Of a stretch of 43,066 nt of DNA, positions 25,302 to 32,521 are shown in pieces. This stretch comes from Myxococcaceae bacterium (GTDB lineage Bacteria; Myxococcota; Myxococcia; Myxococcales; Myxococcaceae). The position numbers and the translations under genes are program-made. The DNA is taken from assembly GCA_003818285.1 (NCBI GenBank), contig RPRB01000021.1, positions 1 to 43,066 of the forward strand, written 5' to 3'. Within the stretch, counting starts at the first letter, position 1. The number at the start of each line of letters is the position of its first letter. The notes below the pieces were generated by a model. The model was given only the letters and a program-made list of their open reading frames with translations. It was not told the DNA's origin and did no database searches.

Positions 25302-27060
25302 GGATGCTCTCCTCGATCCGGGAGGGACGGCGAATCATCGCGTGCAGATCGGCGTTGGCCGGGACCATGGGGTAGACCGCCTCCTCGCCTTCCACGCAGA
25401 ACTCGATCACCGCGGTGCCGGGCGCCTTGCGAGCCGCGTCCACCGCGGAGGCGACCTGCTCGCGGGTGGTCACCCGCATCGCAGTCAGCCCGTGCGCCTC
25501 GGCGAGCTTGACGAAGTCCGGGCTCTTCAGCGGTGTGGCCACGTAGCGGCCGCCGTAGAAGAACTCCTGCCACTGGCGGACCATGCCGAGGTAGCCGTTG
25601 TTGATCAGGGCGACGTTGAGCTTGATGCCCTCCTGCGCGCAGGTGATGAGCTCGCAGGCGGTCATCTGGAACCCGCCGTCGCCCACCACCACCCAGATCT
25701 CCTCGTCGGGGCGGGCGAAGCGGGCGCCGATGGCCGCGGGAAGGGCGAAGCCCATCGTACCCAGGCCGCCGGAGGTGAGGAGCGAGCGCGGCCGCTCGTG
25801 CCGGTAGTACTGGGCCTCCCACATCTGGTGCTGGCCCACGTCGGTGACCACCAGGGCCTCGCCGCGCGTCAGCCGCCACAGGTCGTGCAGCACGTGCGGG
25901 GCGCGCAGTCTTCCCTGGTGCGGAATTCCCTGGACGTCGCGGGAGGCCGAGTCCTCCCGGAGCGCCCGGATCCGTGCCCGCCAGTCCTGGTGCTCGCGCT
26001 GCGCCACCGCGGGCAGGAGCCGCTCGAGGGACCGCCCGAGATCTCCCAGCATCGCCACGTCGGCCTTGACGTTCTTGTTGACCTCGGCCGGGTCGACCTC
26101 CAGATGGATCTTCCTGGCCGCGGTCGCGTAGTTCTTGAGGTTGCCGGTGACGCGGTCGTCGAAGCGCATCCCGACCGCCACCAGCAGATCCGACTCCTGC
26201 ACCGCGTGGTTGACCCATGCCTCGCCGTGCATCCCCATCATCCCCAGGCTGAGCTCGTGAGAGGCGGGGAATGCGCCGAGGCCGAGGAGAGTGCTGGCCA
26301 CCGGGATACCGGTCTTCTCCGCGAAGCGCAGGAGCAGCTCGCTGGCCCCGGCCTTGATCACCCCGTGGCCGCAGAAGATCAGCGGACGCTTGGCCTGGTT
26401 GATGAGGCTCGCCGCCCGCTCGATCTGCTCATGCGTCAAGCGCCGGGCGGGCCGCACGCCCGGGAGCCGCACCGGCTCGTCGCTCCATCGGAAAGGCACC
26501 GTTGCTTGCTGCGCGTCCTTGGTGATGTCCACCAGCACCGGTCCCGGGCGGCCGGAGCGGGCGACCTCGAAGGCCTCCCGGATGCTGTGCGCCAGGTCCT
26601 CGGCACGGGTGACCAGGTAGTTGTGCTTGGTGATCGGCAGGGTGATGCCGGTGATGTCGATCTCCTGGAACGCGTCGCTCCCCAGGAGGGTGGAGGACAC
26701 CTGCCCGGTGATGCAGACCAGCGGAACCGAGTCGAGCATCGCGGTGGCGATGCCGGTGACCAGGTTCGTGGCTCCGGGACCGGAGGTCGCGACGCAGACC
26801 CCCACCTTCCCCGACGCGCGTGCGTACCCGTCCGCCATGTGGGCCGCGCCCTGCTCGTGACGGACGAGCACGTGGTGGATCGGGCTCGCCGGCAGCGCGT
26901 CGTACACCGGCATGATCGCCCCGCCGGGGTATCCGAAGACGACCTCGACCCCCTCGCGCTCCAGCACCTCCCAGAGGATCTGGGCGCCGGACATCCGCAC
27001 CGGGGTGCTCTGGGGCGAGGTGCCTCGCCGCGCTTCCTGCTTCTCCGCGATCTGCTCCAT
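25291..27060 (-). CDS. ilvB: Acetolactate synthase large (catalytic) subunit
   Basis: A 589-residue thiamine diphosphate enzyme making acetolactate and acetohydroxybutyrate. FGYPGGAIMPVYDAL and RHEQGAAHMADGYAR hold the catalytic Glu of the pyrimidine domain, a central FAD-binding domain follows, and GDGGFQMTACELITC followed by NNGYLGMVRQWQ is the diphosphate/Mg motif. ATG 27060 is preceded by GCGAGG at a good distance. A terminator hairpin ends about 30 bases upstream of the ATG and a short Leu/Val/Ile-rich ORF precedes that, so expression of this gene and the eight behind it is probably set by transcription attenuation. Confidence 0.95.
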   Translation of the reverse strand: MEQIAEKQEARRGTSPQSTPVRMSGAQILWEVLEREGVEVVFGYPGGAIMPVYDALPASPIHHVLVRHEQGAAHMADGYARASGKVGVCVATSGPGATNLVTGIATAMLDSVPLVCITGQVSSTLLGSDAFQEIDITGITLPITKHNYLVTRAEDLAHSIREAFEVARSGRPGPVLVDITKDAQQATVPFRWSDEPVRLPGVRPARRLTHEQIERAASLINQAKRPLIFCGHGVIKAGASELLLRFAEKTGIPVASTLLGLGAFPASHELSLGMMGMHGEAWVNHAVQESDLLVAVGMRFDDRVTGNLKNYATAARKIHLEVDPAEVNKNVKADVAMLGDLGRSLERLLPAVAQREHQDWRARIRALREDSASRDVQGIPHQGRLRAPHVLHDLWRLTRGEALVVTDVGQHQMWEAQYYRHERPRSLLTSGGLGTMGFALPAAIGARFARPDEEIWVVVGDGGFQMTACELITCAQEGIKLNVALINNGYLGMVRQWQEFFYGGRYVATPLKSPDFVKLAEAHGLTAMRVTTREQVASAVDAARKAPGTAVIEFCVEGEEAVYPMVPANADLHAMIRRPSRIEESIHEP

Positions 27061-27091
27061 CGACAGCCTCGCAATCGTTGCTCCTGAAACG

Positions 27092-27172
27092 AAAAAGCCC
27101 CCGCACCGGGTTCGGGTGCGGGGGCCAGGTCCTTCCGAGAACGTCGTTCGGTCAGGTCGGCGGCCCGCACCC
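27092..27172 (-). promoter_or_regulatory. Attenuator: terminator hairpin and competing antiterminator upstream of ilvB
   Basis: Read on the minus strand, 27125-27115 and 27107-27097 form a perfect 11-bp G/C-rich stem with a 7-base loop, followed at once by TTTTT (27096-27092): a complete intrinsic terminator 32 bases before the ilvB ATG. The 5' arm of this stem contains CCCGCACCC (27122-27114), which is exactly complementary to GGGTGCGGG at 27172-27164. The two pairings exclude each other. GGGTGCGGG is codons 49-51 of the leader ORF, directly behind its Leu/Val/Ile codons, so a ribosome stalled on those codons would leave it free to form the antiterminator. The architecture is seen; its operation is inferred from the known ilvB and ilvGMEDA leaders. 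Confidence 0.75.
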
Positions 27173-27316
27173 CGCGGCAATCAGGGGCAGCAGGACCAGG
27201 CCCAGCAGCAGGCCGACGACGACGAGGGAGGAGACGAGGAACGACCGCGAGGACGAGGACAGCCGCGGCGCGAGGGTGGTCGCGCTGACGTCGGCTGCGG
27301 TGCCCATCGGGGTCAT
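27152..27316 (-). CDS. ilvB leader peptide rich in Leu/Val/Ile codons
   Basis: A 54-codon ORF directly upstream of ilvB. Residues 27-46 contain nine Leu, five Val and one Ile, 15 of 20 codons for the products of the operon. The stop codon lies 26 bases before the terminator stem. The start could be ATG 27316 or ATG 27307; neither has a clear Shine-Dalgarno, and the transcript may begin almost at the ATG. The hydrophobic run could also be read as a membrane helix, so a real small membrane protein is the alternative. The fit with the hairpins downstream makes the leader reading much more likely. Confidence 0.65.
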   Translation of the reverse strand: MTPMGTAADVSATTLAPRLSSSSRSFLVSSLVVVGLLLGLVLLPLIAAGCGPPT

Positions 27317-27325
27317 GGGGCGCGG

Positions 27326-27355
27326 AGCATCCGCGGCAATGGCGTGACGTGTCAA
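27326..27355 (-). promoter_or_regulatory. Candidate promoter of the ilv-leu operon
   Basis: Minus strand TTGACA (27355-27350), a perfect sigma-70 -35 box, is followed after 18 bases by GATGCT (27331-27326), a weak -10 with three of six consensus bases. Transcription would start around 27319, nearly at the leader ATG. Only the -35 is convincing. Confidence 0.35.
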
Positions 27356-27500
27356 ATCTTTGCTGCAGCGCGCCAGAAGTCTCGGAAATTCCTCATGAGG
27401 CGTCTCGCGGTTCCGGCCGGGAGATGGTGAACCGGCTCGTCCACGCCGGGATCTGGGATCGGATCCCGAGCTGACGAGCGGCGCTCGATCGGGTGCGTTC

Positions 27501-27527
27501 CTCCGGGGGAGATCACGTCCCCCGGAG
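27501..27527. repeat. Perfect 10-bp inverted repeat in the ilv upstream region
   Basis: CTCCGGGGGA (27501-27510) and TCCCCCGGAG (27518-27527) form a perfect stem around GATCACG. No U tract follows on either strand. It could be a terminator without a tail, an RNA element or a protein-binding site; it lies about 150 bases upstream of the candidate ilv promoter. Confidence 0.5.
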
Positions 27528-27784
27528 CAGAAGGCGATCCACAGCTGGATCCTCATCGGCGTGAAGGTCACCGGCCTGCTGGAGAGATCTCCGGGCCCCC
27601 GCTCAGACGCGGAGCGGAAGCTCCACGGGGAAGCGCGAGCGGGGCAGGGCGGCGCGTTTCGCGCGGGAATGGTCGGTGACCGCCCATTCCATCACCGCAA
27701 GGACGTCCCCGCTCCGGAACAGCCCGAAGGATGGTTCGCCCGTGAGCGACCGGCCGGCTCCGGATGTTACGGTGCAGCGCCGGA

Positions 27785-28264
27785 GTGAGCCCGCCGCCTC
27801 TTCGCTTCATCCTCGACGACCTGTCCGGCGCGCCGACCCGCGCCCTCATCGCCCGGCACCTCGCGGGCATGCACGCCAATTCTCCGCCGGAGAGCGTGCA
27901 CGCCTTCGACCTGGGCCGGCTCCGCGAGCCCGGGGTCACCTTCTGGTCGGTGTGGGTGGGAGGGGAGATTGCCGGCTGTGGCGGACTCCGGATCCTGGAT
28001 GCGGAGCGGGGCGAGCTCAAGTCCATGCGGGTAGCGGACGCCTTCCTCGGGCTTGGCATCGGACGGGCCATCCTCGATCACCTCGTCGCCGAGGCGCGCG
28101 CCCGCGGGCTCACGAGCCTCTGGCTCGAGACCGGCTCGGGGCCGGCATTCGTGCCCGCGCTCCGGCTCTACGAGAGCGCGGGATTCCGGCGCTGCGGACC
28201 GTTCGGGGACTACACGGAGGATCCCTTCAGCGTGTTCATGACCCGGCAGCTGCCGTCGCCCTGA
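27785..28264 (+). CDS. GNAT-family N-acetyltransferase
   Basis: A 159-residue GNAT enzyme, transferring an acyl group from acyl-CoA. The motif A segment MRVADAFLGLGIGRAILDHLV carries the Gln/Gly-type pyrophosphate loop as GLGIG, preceded by VGGEIAGCGGLRIL and followed by LYESAGFRRCGPF. Residues near MHANSPPESVHAFDL are typical of a subfamily related to YjgM/putative acetyltransferases. GTG 27785 aligns with the usual start of that subfamily; ATG 27764 would add seven residues. It converges on the PAP2-type gene. Substrate unknown. Confidence 0.82.
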   Translation: MSPPPLRFILDDLSGAPTRALIARHLAGMHANSPPESVHAFDLGRLREPGVTFWSVWVGGEIAGCGGLRILDAERGELKSMRVADAFLGLGIGRAILDHLVAEARARGLTSLWLETGSGPAFVPALRLYESAGFRRCGPFGDYTEDPFSVFMTRQLPSP

Positions 28265-28291
28265 ACGCCGCGGTCACCGAGGCAACGGTGT

Positions 28292-28972
28292 TCACTCCGG
28301 CCAGTGGGTGCCCCGCCATCCTCGGCGGTGCAGCCGGAACACGAGCTCGCGGCTGGCGAAGGCGAAGAACGGGGCCACCAGCACGTCCACCGTGTAGTGC
28401 ACGTGCTGCCAGAGCACGCAGATGGCGACCAGGGCGGTGCAGACGAGGAAGAAGCGGCGGCTGAAGCGCCCCGGCGCCAGCATCGTCAGGAGGGCCAGGG
28501 TCGCAGTGTGGCCGGAGAAGAAGAGGTCCCGGGTGAGCACCTCGCCGCCGGTTCCCACCACCTGCACCAGCGGGTCCTGCAGCGGCAGCATCCTCGGAGG
28601 CGCTTCCAATGGTGTGACCGCCATCACGGCCATCCGGAACAGCACCATCACCGCGTAGGCCTGGGCCCCGAGCACGAGCCGGCGTGGATGCCGCAGCAGC
28701 ACCGCCAGGGCCGTGAGGAGGCCCACGTAGACCAGGCCGAAGGTGAGCCAGGTCATGTCGCGCGGTGGGATGAGCGCCAGCACCGGGTCGGGAAGCAACA
28801 CGCCGGGTCGGCGCTCGACCCAGGTCAGGAACCGGGCCATCACCGCGAGGACCGCGACCAGGGCCACAGGCGTGATCACGGCCTCGGCGCGAAAGCGCTG
28901 CTCGCTCCACGCCTCTCTCCACGCCGCGGCGACGGAGCTCGGGCGACGCAGCACGTCCAGGGTGTCCGTCAT
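28292..28972 (-). CDS. PAP2/sphingomyelin-synthase-like membrane phosphatase
   Basis: A 226-residue protein with about six membrane helices. The catalytic triad of the lipid phosphate phosphatase/phosphotransferase (PAP2_C) group is present: H155 in LFFSGHTAT, and H192 and D196 in HVHYTVDVL, with the four-residue spacing seen in sphingomyelin synthases. It probably acts on a lipid phosphate or transfers a head group at the outer face of the membrane. ATG 28972 is taken because upstream sequence in this frame is low-complexity. It converges on the GNAT gene; neighbours give no pathway. Confidence 0.72.
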   Translation of the reverse strand: MTDTLDVLRRPSSVAAAWREAWSEQRFRAEAVITPVALVAVLAVMARFLTWVERRPGVLLPDPVLALIPPRDMTWLTFGLVYVGLLTALAVLLRHPRRLVLGAQAYAVMVLFRMAVMAVTPLEAPPRMLPLQDPLVQVVGTGGEVLTRDLFFSGHTATLALLTMLAPGRFSRRFFLVCTALVAICVLWQHVHYTVDVLVAPFFAFASRELVFRLHRRGWRGTHWPE

Positions 28973-29237
28973 GTGCCGATCGATGACGACCCTCTTAGCT
29001 CCAGCGGGCGCCCGGGGTCGCCGGGAATCTGAAGGCTGTGTGCTCGCCCGCCGCCGACCCGGGCGGCTATACGGTGGCCCGGGGCGCGGCCGCGGCCGCG
29101 GCCGCCCGGACTCTCCGCAGGGCCCGGAAGCCGAGGACGACGAACACGGCGAGGACGGCGAGCTGCGCGACGCCGAAGGGAGGCTTGGCAGGGAGCTGCC
29201 GGGATTCTTCGTCCGCGGTGCGTTAGGCCTGTCGCCC

Positions 29238-30017
29238 ATGAGCAAGACCGCGCTGGTGACGGGAGCCTCGTCGGGCCTGGGTCAGGAGTTCGCCCGGCTC
29301 TTCGCCGCCGATGGAACCGACCTCGTCCTGGTGGCGCGCCGCCGCGAGCGCCTGGACGCGCTGGCCCGGGAGCTCCGCGATGCGCGAAAGGTCTCGGTGC
29401 ACGTCATCGCGGCTGACCTCGCGGTGGCGGACGAGGTCGAGCGCGTCGTCCGGGAAGTGCAGGCCCTTCCCCTGGAGATCGAGTTCCTGGTCAACAACGC
29501 GGGCCTGGGCAACGTCGGCCCGTTCGCGGCGAGCCCGCTGGGGCGCCAGATGGTGATGGTGGACGTCAACGTCCGGGCGCTGGTGCGGCTCACCCACGCC
29601 TTCCTCCCGGGGATGCTCACCCGTGGGCGGGGGCGGGTGCTCAACATCGGCTCGACGGCCGGGCTCCAGCCGGGGCCGTTCGACGCGGTCTATTACGCGA
29701 CCAAGGCCTTCGTGAACTCGTTCACCGAGGCACTCTCTTACGAGCTGAAGGGAACGGGGGTGACTGCGACGGTGAGCCTCCCCGGAGCCACCGCGACCGA
29801 GTTCCCCTCGGTGGGGGGGGGCGGCGACACGCGGCTGTTCCGGTCCGGGGTGATGTCTCCGACGGAGGTGGCCAGGGACGCCTACCGGGCGATGCAGCGG
29901 GGAACGCCGTTCGTGGTGCACGGCTGGAAGAACCGGGCGCTGGCCCTCTCCGTTCGTCTGGGTCCGCGCTCGGTGGTCCGGGCGATCGCCGGGGCGATGA
30001 ACAAGCCGGCCGGGTGA
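29238..30017 (+). CDS. Short-chain dehydrogenase/reductase with internal G9 tract
   Basis: A 259-residue classical-type SDR (DltE/YqjQ-like). TGASSGLG at residues 8-15 binds the nucleotide and VARRRERL after the second strand favours NADP. NNAGLG, the catalytic Ser in NIGSTAGL and the YYATK pair (YxxxK) are all intact. The C-terminal HGWKNRALALSVRLGP resembles members acting on hydrophobic substrates. A homopolymer of nine G at 29813-29821 encodes VGGGG and is a possible slippage site. It converges on the QueA-like gene 15 bases away. Confidence 0.85.
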   Translation: MSKTALVTGASSGLGQEFARLFAADGTDLVLVARRRERLDALARELRDARKVSVHVIAADLAVADEVERVVREVQALPLEIEFLVNNAGLGNVGPFAASPLGRQMVMVDVNVRALVRLTHAFLPGMLTRGRGRVLNIGSTAGLQPGPFDAVYYATKAFVNSFTEALSYELKGTGVTATVSLPGATATEFPSVGGGGDTRLFRSGVMSPTEVARDAYRAMQRGTPFVVHGWKNRALALSVRLGPRSVVRAIAGAMNKPAG

Positions 30018-30032
30018 GCCGACCGTCCGCTC

Positions 30033-31064
30033 TCAGCCGAGGACCAGGGTGGAATCGCCGAACTCGTGGCCCCGGTACCCGCCGGCGGCGGCGTGCAGGG
30101 TGTAGAGCAGCTCCAGCGCCCCGGGAAGGAACGCGCTGAGCAGCTCGAAGTGGCTCGAGTCCCGCGCGTGGATTCCGGAGAGCAATCCGCTCACCAGGCG
30201 CGGCTCGAAGCCACGGCCGATGCGGAGATCGGTGAGGCCGGGCCCCGGACGGAGCTCGCCTCCGGCGGAGAGCGCGGCCCCCTCGAGGGCCCGGACCACG
30301 GTGGTCCCCACCGCGACGACCCGGCCGCGCTGCCGGCGGGTCTCGGCCACCGCGCGGACCGTCGCCGCGGGGAGCTCGTACCGCTCGGGAAGCGGGAGTG
30401 CCCCGTCCAGCACGGCATCGCCGGTGGAGGACAGTCCGGCAGCGTGCGTCAGCCGGGCGAGAGCGACCCCGCGCGAGCGGAGCCGGCCGAGCAGCTCGAG
30501 GGTGAGGGGCCGGCCGGCGGAGGGCATCTCCGAGGCCCACGGTCGGGCCGCGTACGGCGTCTGGACCCGATCGAGCGAGAGGGGGGATGGCTCGTACGCG
30601 TACTGGACCGGGCGACCGTGGAGGTAGAGCGCGGACCAGAACCGCTCGGCCGAGGCCGCGAAGCGGATCCACAGCAGGCGCGTCGAGACATCGGAGCGGG
30701 CGGTGACGCGCGCCTGGAGCCCGGGTCCGAGGCGCAGCGAGTCGCCCGGAGCGAGGGCGGGTGGCGGGGGCCGTGACTCGGTGGGCGTTCGCCAGTCCCC
30801 CGCTCCGAAGACGACGGCGCGCCAGGTTCCGTCCGGCTCCTCTCCGGCGAGACGCACCTCGATCGGCTCGCCGCGCGCGGTTCCGGGGAGCGAGGCGGGG
30901 AGGGTGGCCGCGTCGTTGACTACCAGGAGGTCTCCCGGGCGGAGCAGCTCGGGCAGGGAGTCGATTCGCGTGTCGACAAGCGTTCCCCGCCGAAGGTCGA
31001 CGTGAAGGAGGCGTCCGGCCTGCTTCGAGACCGTGGCCGGGGCGTCCTGGAGCGCGTGCTTCAC
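30033..31064 (-). CDS. Divergent QueA-like protein (SAM:tRNA ribosyltransferase-isomerase family)
   Basis: A 343-residue protein clearly in the QueA family: LRPGDLLVVNDAATLPASL, RVQTPYAARPW, RVVAVGTTVVRALEGAA and a C-terminal DSSHFELLSAFLPG follow the family order and length. QueA transfers the ribosyl part of SAM to preQ1 in tRNA. Here several active-site patches differ from QueA of known function: PTAGLHF is PSAGRPL, TLHVGAGTF is THAAGLSST, and NFHLPESTL is GIHARDSSH. It may therefore be a paralogue with another acceptor. It overlaps the upstream SDR by ATGA. No other queuosine gene is in the window. Confidence 0.75.
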   Translation of the reverse strand: MKHALQDAPATVSKQAGRLLHVDLRRGTLVDTRIDSLPELLRPGDLLVVNDAATLPASLPGTARGEPIEVRLAGEEPDGTWRAVVFGAGDWRTPTESRPPPPALAPGDSLRLGPGLQARVTARSDVSTRLLWIRFAASAERFWSALYLHGRPVQYAYEPSPLSLDRVQTPYAARPWASEMPSAGRPLTLELLGRLRSRGVALARLTHAAGLSSTGDAVLDGALPLPERYELPAATVRAVAETRRQRGRVVAVGTTVVRALEGAALSAGGELRPGPGLTDLRIGRGFEPRLVSGLLSGIHARDSSHFELLSAFLPGALELLYTLHAAAGGYRGHEFGDSTLVLG

Positions 31065-31738
31065 GGTGCCTCCCGCAGCAGCTGCAGCACGCGCGCGGCG
31101 GCCTGCTCGGGCGAGGGGAGGGTGGAGGGATCGGCTTCGGGCACCGCCTCCCGGTGCATCCGGGTGTCCATCTCCCCGGGGTCGACGGTGAGGAAGCGGA
31201 CACCCGTGCTCGCGAGCTCCGCGTTCCAGATCCGGCCCAGATGCTCCAGCGCCGCCTTGGACACCCCGTAGGCGCCCCAGCCGGGGTACGGCGTGGTCGC
31301 CGCGTCCGAGCTGACCAGCACCACCGTTCCCCGGCCGCGCATGGCCATGCTCCCCACCAGGGCCCGGGTGAGGCGGAAGGGACCGAGGAGATTCGTCGCC
31401 AGGGCCTGCTCGAAGTCCTCGTCGGAGGTGTCGGCGAGCGGAGCGAGGGGGATCGGGCCGAGCGTCCCCGCGTTGTGGATCACGACCTCGGCAGGACCGA
31501 CCAGGGCGCCGGCGGTCCCGGCGACGCGCGCGGCCGATTCCGGCGCGCCGACGTCGGCCACGACCGCGTGCGCCTCTCCGCCCTGCGTCCTGACCCGCTC
31601 CACCACCGCGTCGAGCGCCTCGCGGTCGCGCGAGACCAGCACCAGGCGCGCTCCCGCCCGGCCCAGCCCCTCGGCCAGGGCGGCGCCCAGACCCCGGCTC
31701 GCTCCGGTGACGATGACTGCCGTTCCTCGAAGTTCCAT
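31061..31738 (-). CDS. Short-chain dehydrogenase/reductase coupled to the QueA-like gene
   Basis: A 225-residue classical SDR. TGASRGLG near residue 11, VSRDREAL (favouring NADP), HNAGTLGP, LVSSDAATTP with the catalytic Ser, and YGVSK are all present. The C-terminus is short, so the substrate-binding loop is small. Its stop overlaps the ATG of the QueA-like gene (31061-31064), giving a two-gene operon that diverges from an XRE-cupin regulator. A joint role in modifying a nucleoside or SAM-derived metabolite is possible but is inference. Confidence 0.85.
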   Translation of the reverse strand: MELRGTAVIVTGASRGLGAALAEGLGRAGARLVLVSRDREALDAVVERVRTQGGEAHAVVADVGAPESAARVAGTAGALVGPAEVVIHNAGTLGPIPLAPLADTSDEDFEQALATNLLGPFRLTRALVGSMAMRGRGTVVLVSSDAATTPYPGWGAYGVSKAALEHLGRIWNAELASTGVRFLTVDPGEMDTRMHREAVPEADPSTLPSPEQAAARVLQLLREAP

Positions 31739-31797
31739 CGGATGTGTCTCTCCTGGGTCGGCCAGTTAGCGCGGGCCCTCCAGGGAATTGACCGGCG

Positions 31798-31813
31798 TGC
31801 CAGCCCTTTGGCA
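31798..31813. promoter_or_regulatory. Inverted repeat TGCCA-N6-TGGCA upstream of the XRE-cupin gene
   Basis: A perfect 5-bp inverted repeat with a 6-base spacer lies 12 bases before the ATG at 31826, within the 87-base divergent gap. It is placed where the XRE-cupin protein could bind to control itself and the SDR/QueA-like operon. Short repeats arise by chance in GC-rich DNA, so this is tentative. Confidence 0.3.
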
Positions 31814-31825
31814 GAAGGTCACGGA

Positions 31826-32392
31826 ATGAGCGCTGCCCCTCAGGACGCGGCGGGCCGGCTGGGCGAGAACGTGCGCCAGCTGCGGCTGCTCCGCTCGATG
31901 ACCCAGGAGCAGATCTCCCGGCTGGCGGGGCTGCCCCGGGCGACCTGGGCCAATCTCGAGTCCGGGGCGGCGAACCCCACGCTCGCGGTCCTCCAGCGGG
32001 TGGCGATGGTGTTCCAGGTCTCGATCGAGGAGCTGCTCGCCTCGCCCCGGGCCGGAGCTCGCCACTATCCGCGGGGTGCGCTGCCCACCCGCGTGCGGGG
32101 TCCGGTGGAGCTGCGCTCGCTGCTGCCGGATCCGATCCCGGGGATGATCATCGAGCGGATGGAGCTTCCGCCCGGGGCCTCGATGACCGGCGTTCCGCAT
32201 ACCCCGGGAACCCGGGAGTACCTCACCTGCGAGCGGGGAACGCTCCGGCTCTCCGCCAGCGGCCAGCGCTGGGAGCTCGCGCCGGGGGACGTGGTCGTCT
32301 TTCGCGGCGACCAGCGCCACGCCTACTCGAATCCGGGTCAGGTGCCGGCGGTGGGGTACAGCGTGGTCGTGCTCGCTCCGGCCGCGGGCTGA
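31826..32392 (+). CDS. XRE-family regulator with C-terminal cupin domain
   Basis: A 188-residue transcription factor. Residues 10-70 are an HTH_3 domain (LGENVRQLRLLRSMTQEQIS, then LPRATWANLESGAANPTLAVL). Residues 110-180 are a cupin (MELPPGASMTGVPHTPGTREY, then LAPGDVVVFRGDQRHAYSN), which in the family binds a small ligand or metal. This group often regulates an adjacent metabolic or transport gene. Here it diverges from the SDR/QueA-like operon and precedes threonine synthase. The last codons and stop lie inside the first unit of a 50-bp tandem duplication. Confidence 0.85.
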   Translation: MSAAPQDAAGRLGENVRQLRLLRSMTQEQISRLAGLPRATWANLESGAANPTLAVLQRVAMVFQVSIEELLASPRAGARHYPRGALPTRVRGPVELRSLLPDPIPGMIIERMELPPGASMTGVPHTPGTREYLTCERGTLRLSASGQRWELAPGDVVVFRGDQRHAYSNPGQVPAVGYSVVVLAPAAG

Positions 32393-32476
32393 GCTCCCGC
32401 GTGGTTCGTCGGGCGACGCCGGTCGCTCCGGCCGCGGGCTGAGCTCCCGCGTGGTTCGTCGGGCGACGCCGGTCGC
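32373..32476 (+). repeat. Exact 50-bp tandem duplication across the stop of the XRE-cupin gene
   Basis: Unit 1 is 32373-32422 and unit 2 is 32423-32472, identical over all 50 bases, followed by four more matching bases. Unit 1 contains the last codons (APAAG) and TGA of the XRE-cupin gene; unit 2 is non-coding. Perfect identity suggests a recent slippage or recombination event, or an assembly artefact. The original gap to threonine synthase was shorter by 50 bases. Confidence 0.95.
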
Positions 32477-32521
32477 GCTGACCGCGGGTCTTCCCTGCAT
32501 GGCTCGACTACGGTGCCGTCG

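Larger units (their letters stand above)
27317..27784. other. Intergenic region upstream of the ilv-leu operon and the GNAT gene
   Basis: A 468-base stretch without a secure gene. It holds the candidate operon promoter at its left end, a short palindrome GGGATC-G-GATCCC (27455-27467) and a strong hairpin at 27501-27527. On the minus strand one frame ending in TGA at 27605-27603 has about 40 codons with mostly G or C third positions (including SGDVLAVMEWAVTDHS), but it runs back into the GNAT gene without an obvious start; it could be the end of a short or decayed gene. No tRNA or known riboswitch was recognised. Confidence 0.4.

Noticed and set aside
25291-27180. Longer ilvB frame starting upstream of 27060
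   Set aside because: It would run through the terminator hairpin and its T tract; ATG 27060 has a ribosome-binding site and the family length.
29089-29109. GCGGCC tandem run before the SDR gene
   Set aside because: A short low-complexity G/C stretch expected in this composition; no gene or repeat family is attached to it.
29060-29225. Minus-strand frame with a hydrophobic stretch before the SDR gene
   Set aside because: An in-frame TAA directly upstream and no ATG, GTG or TTG before the hydrophobic segment; not a supportable gene.
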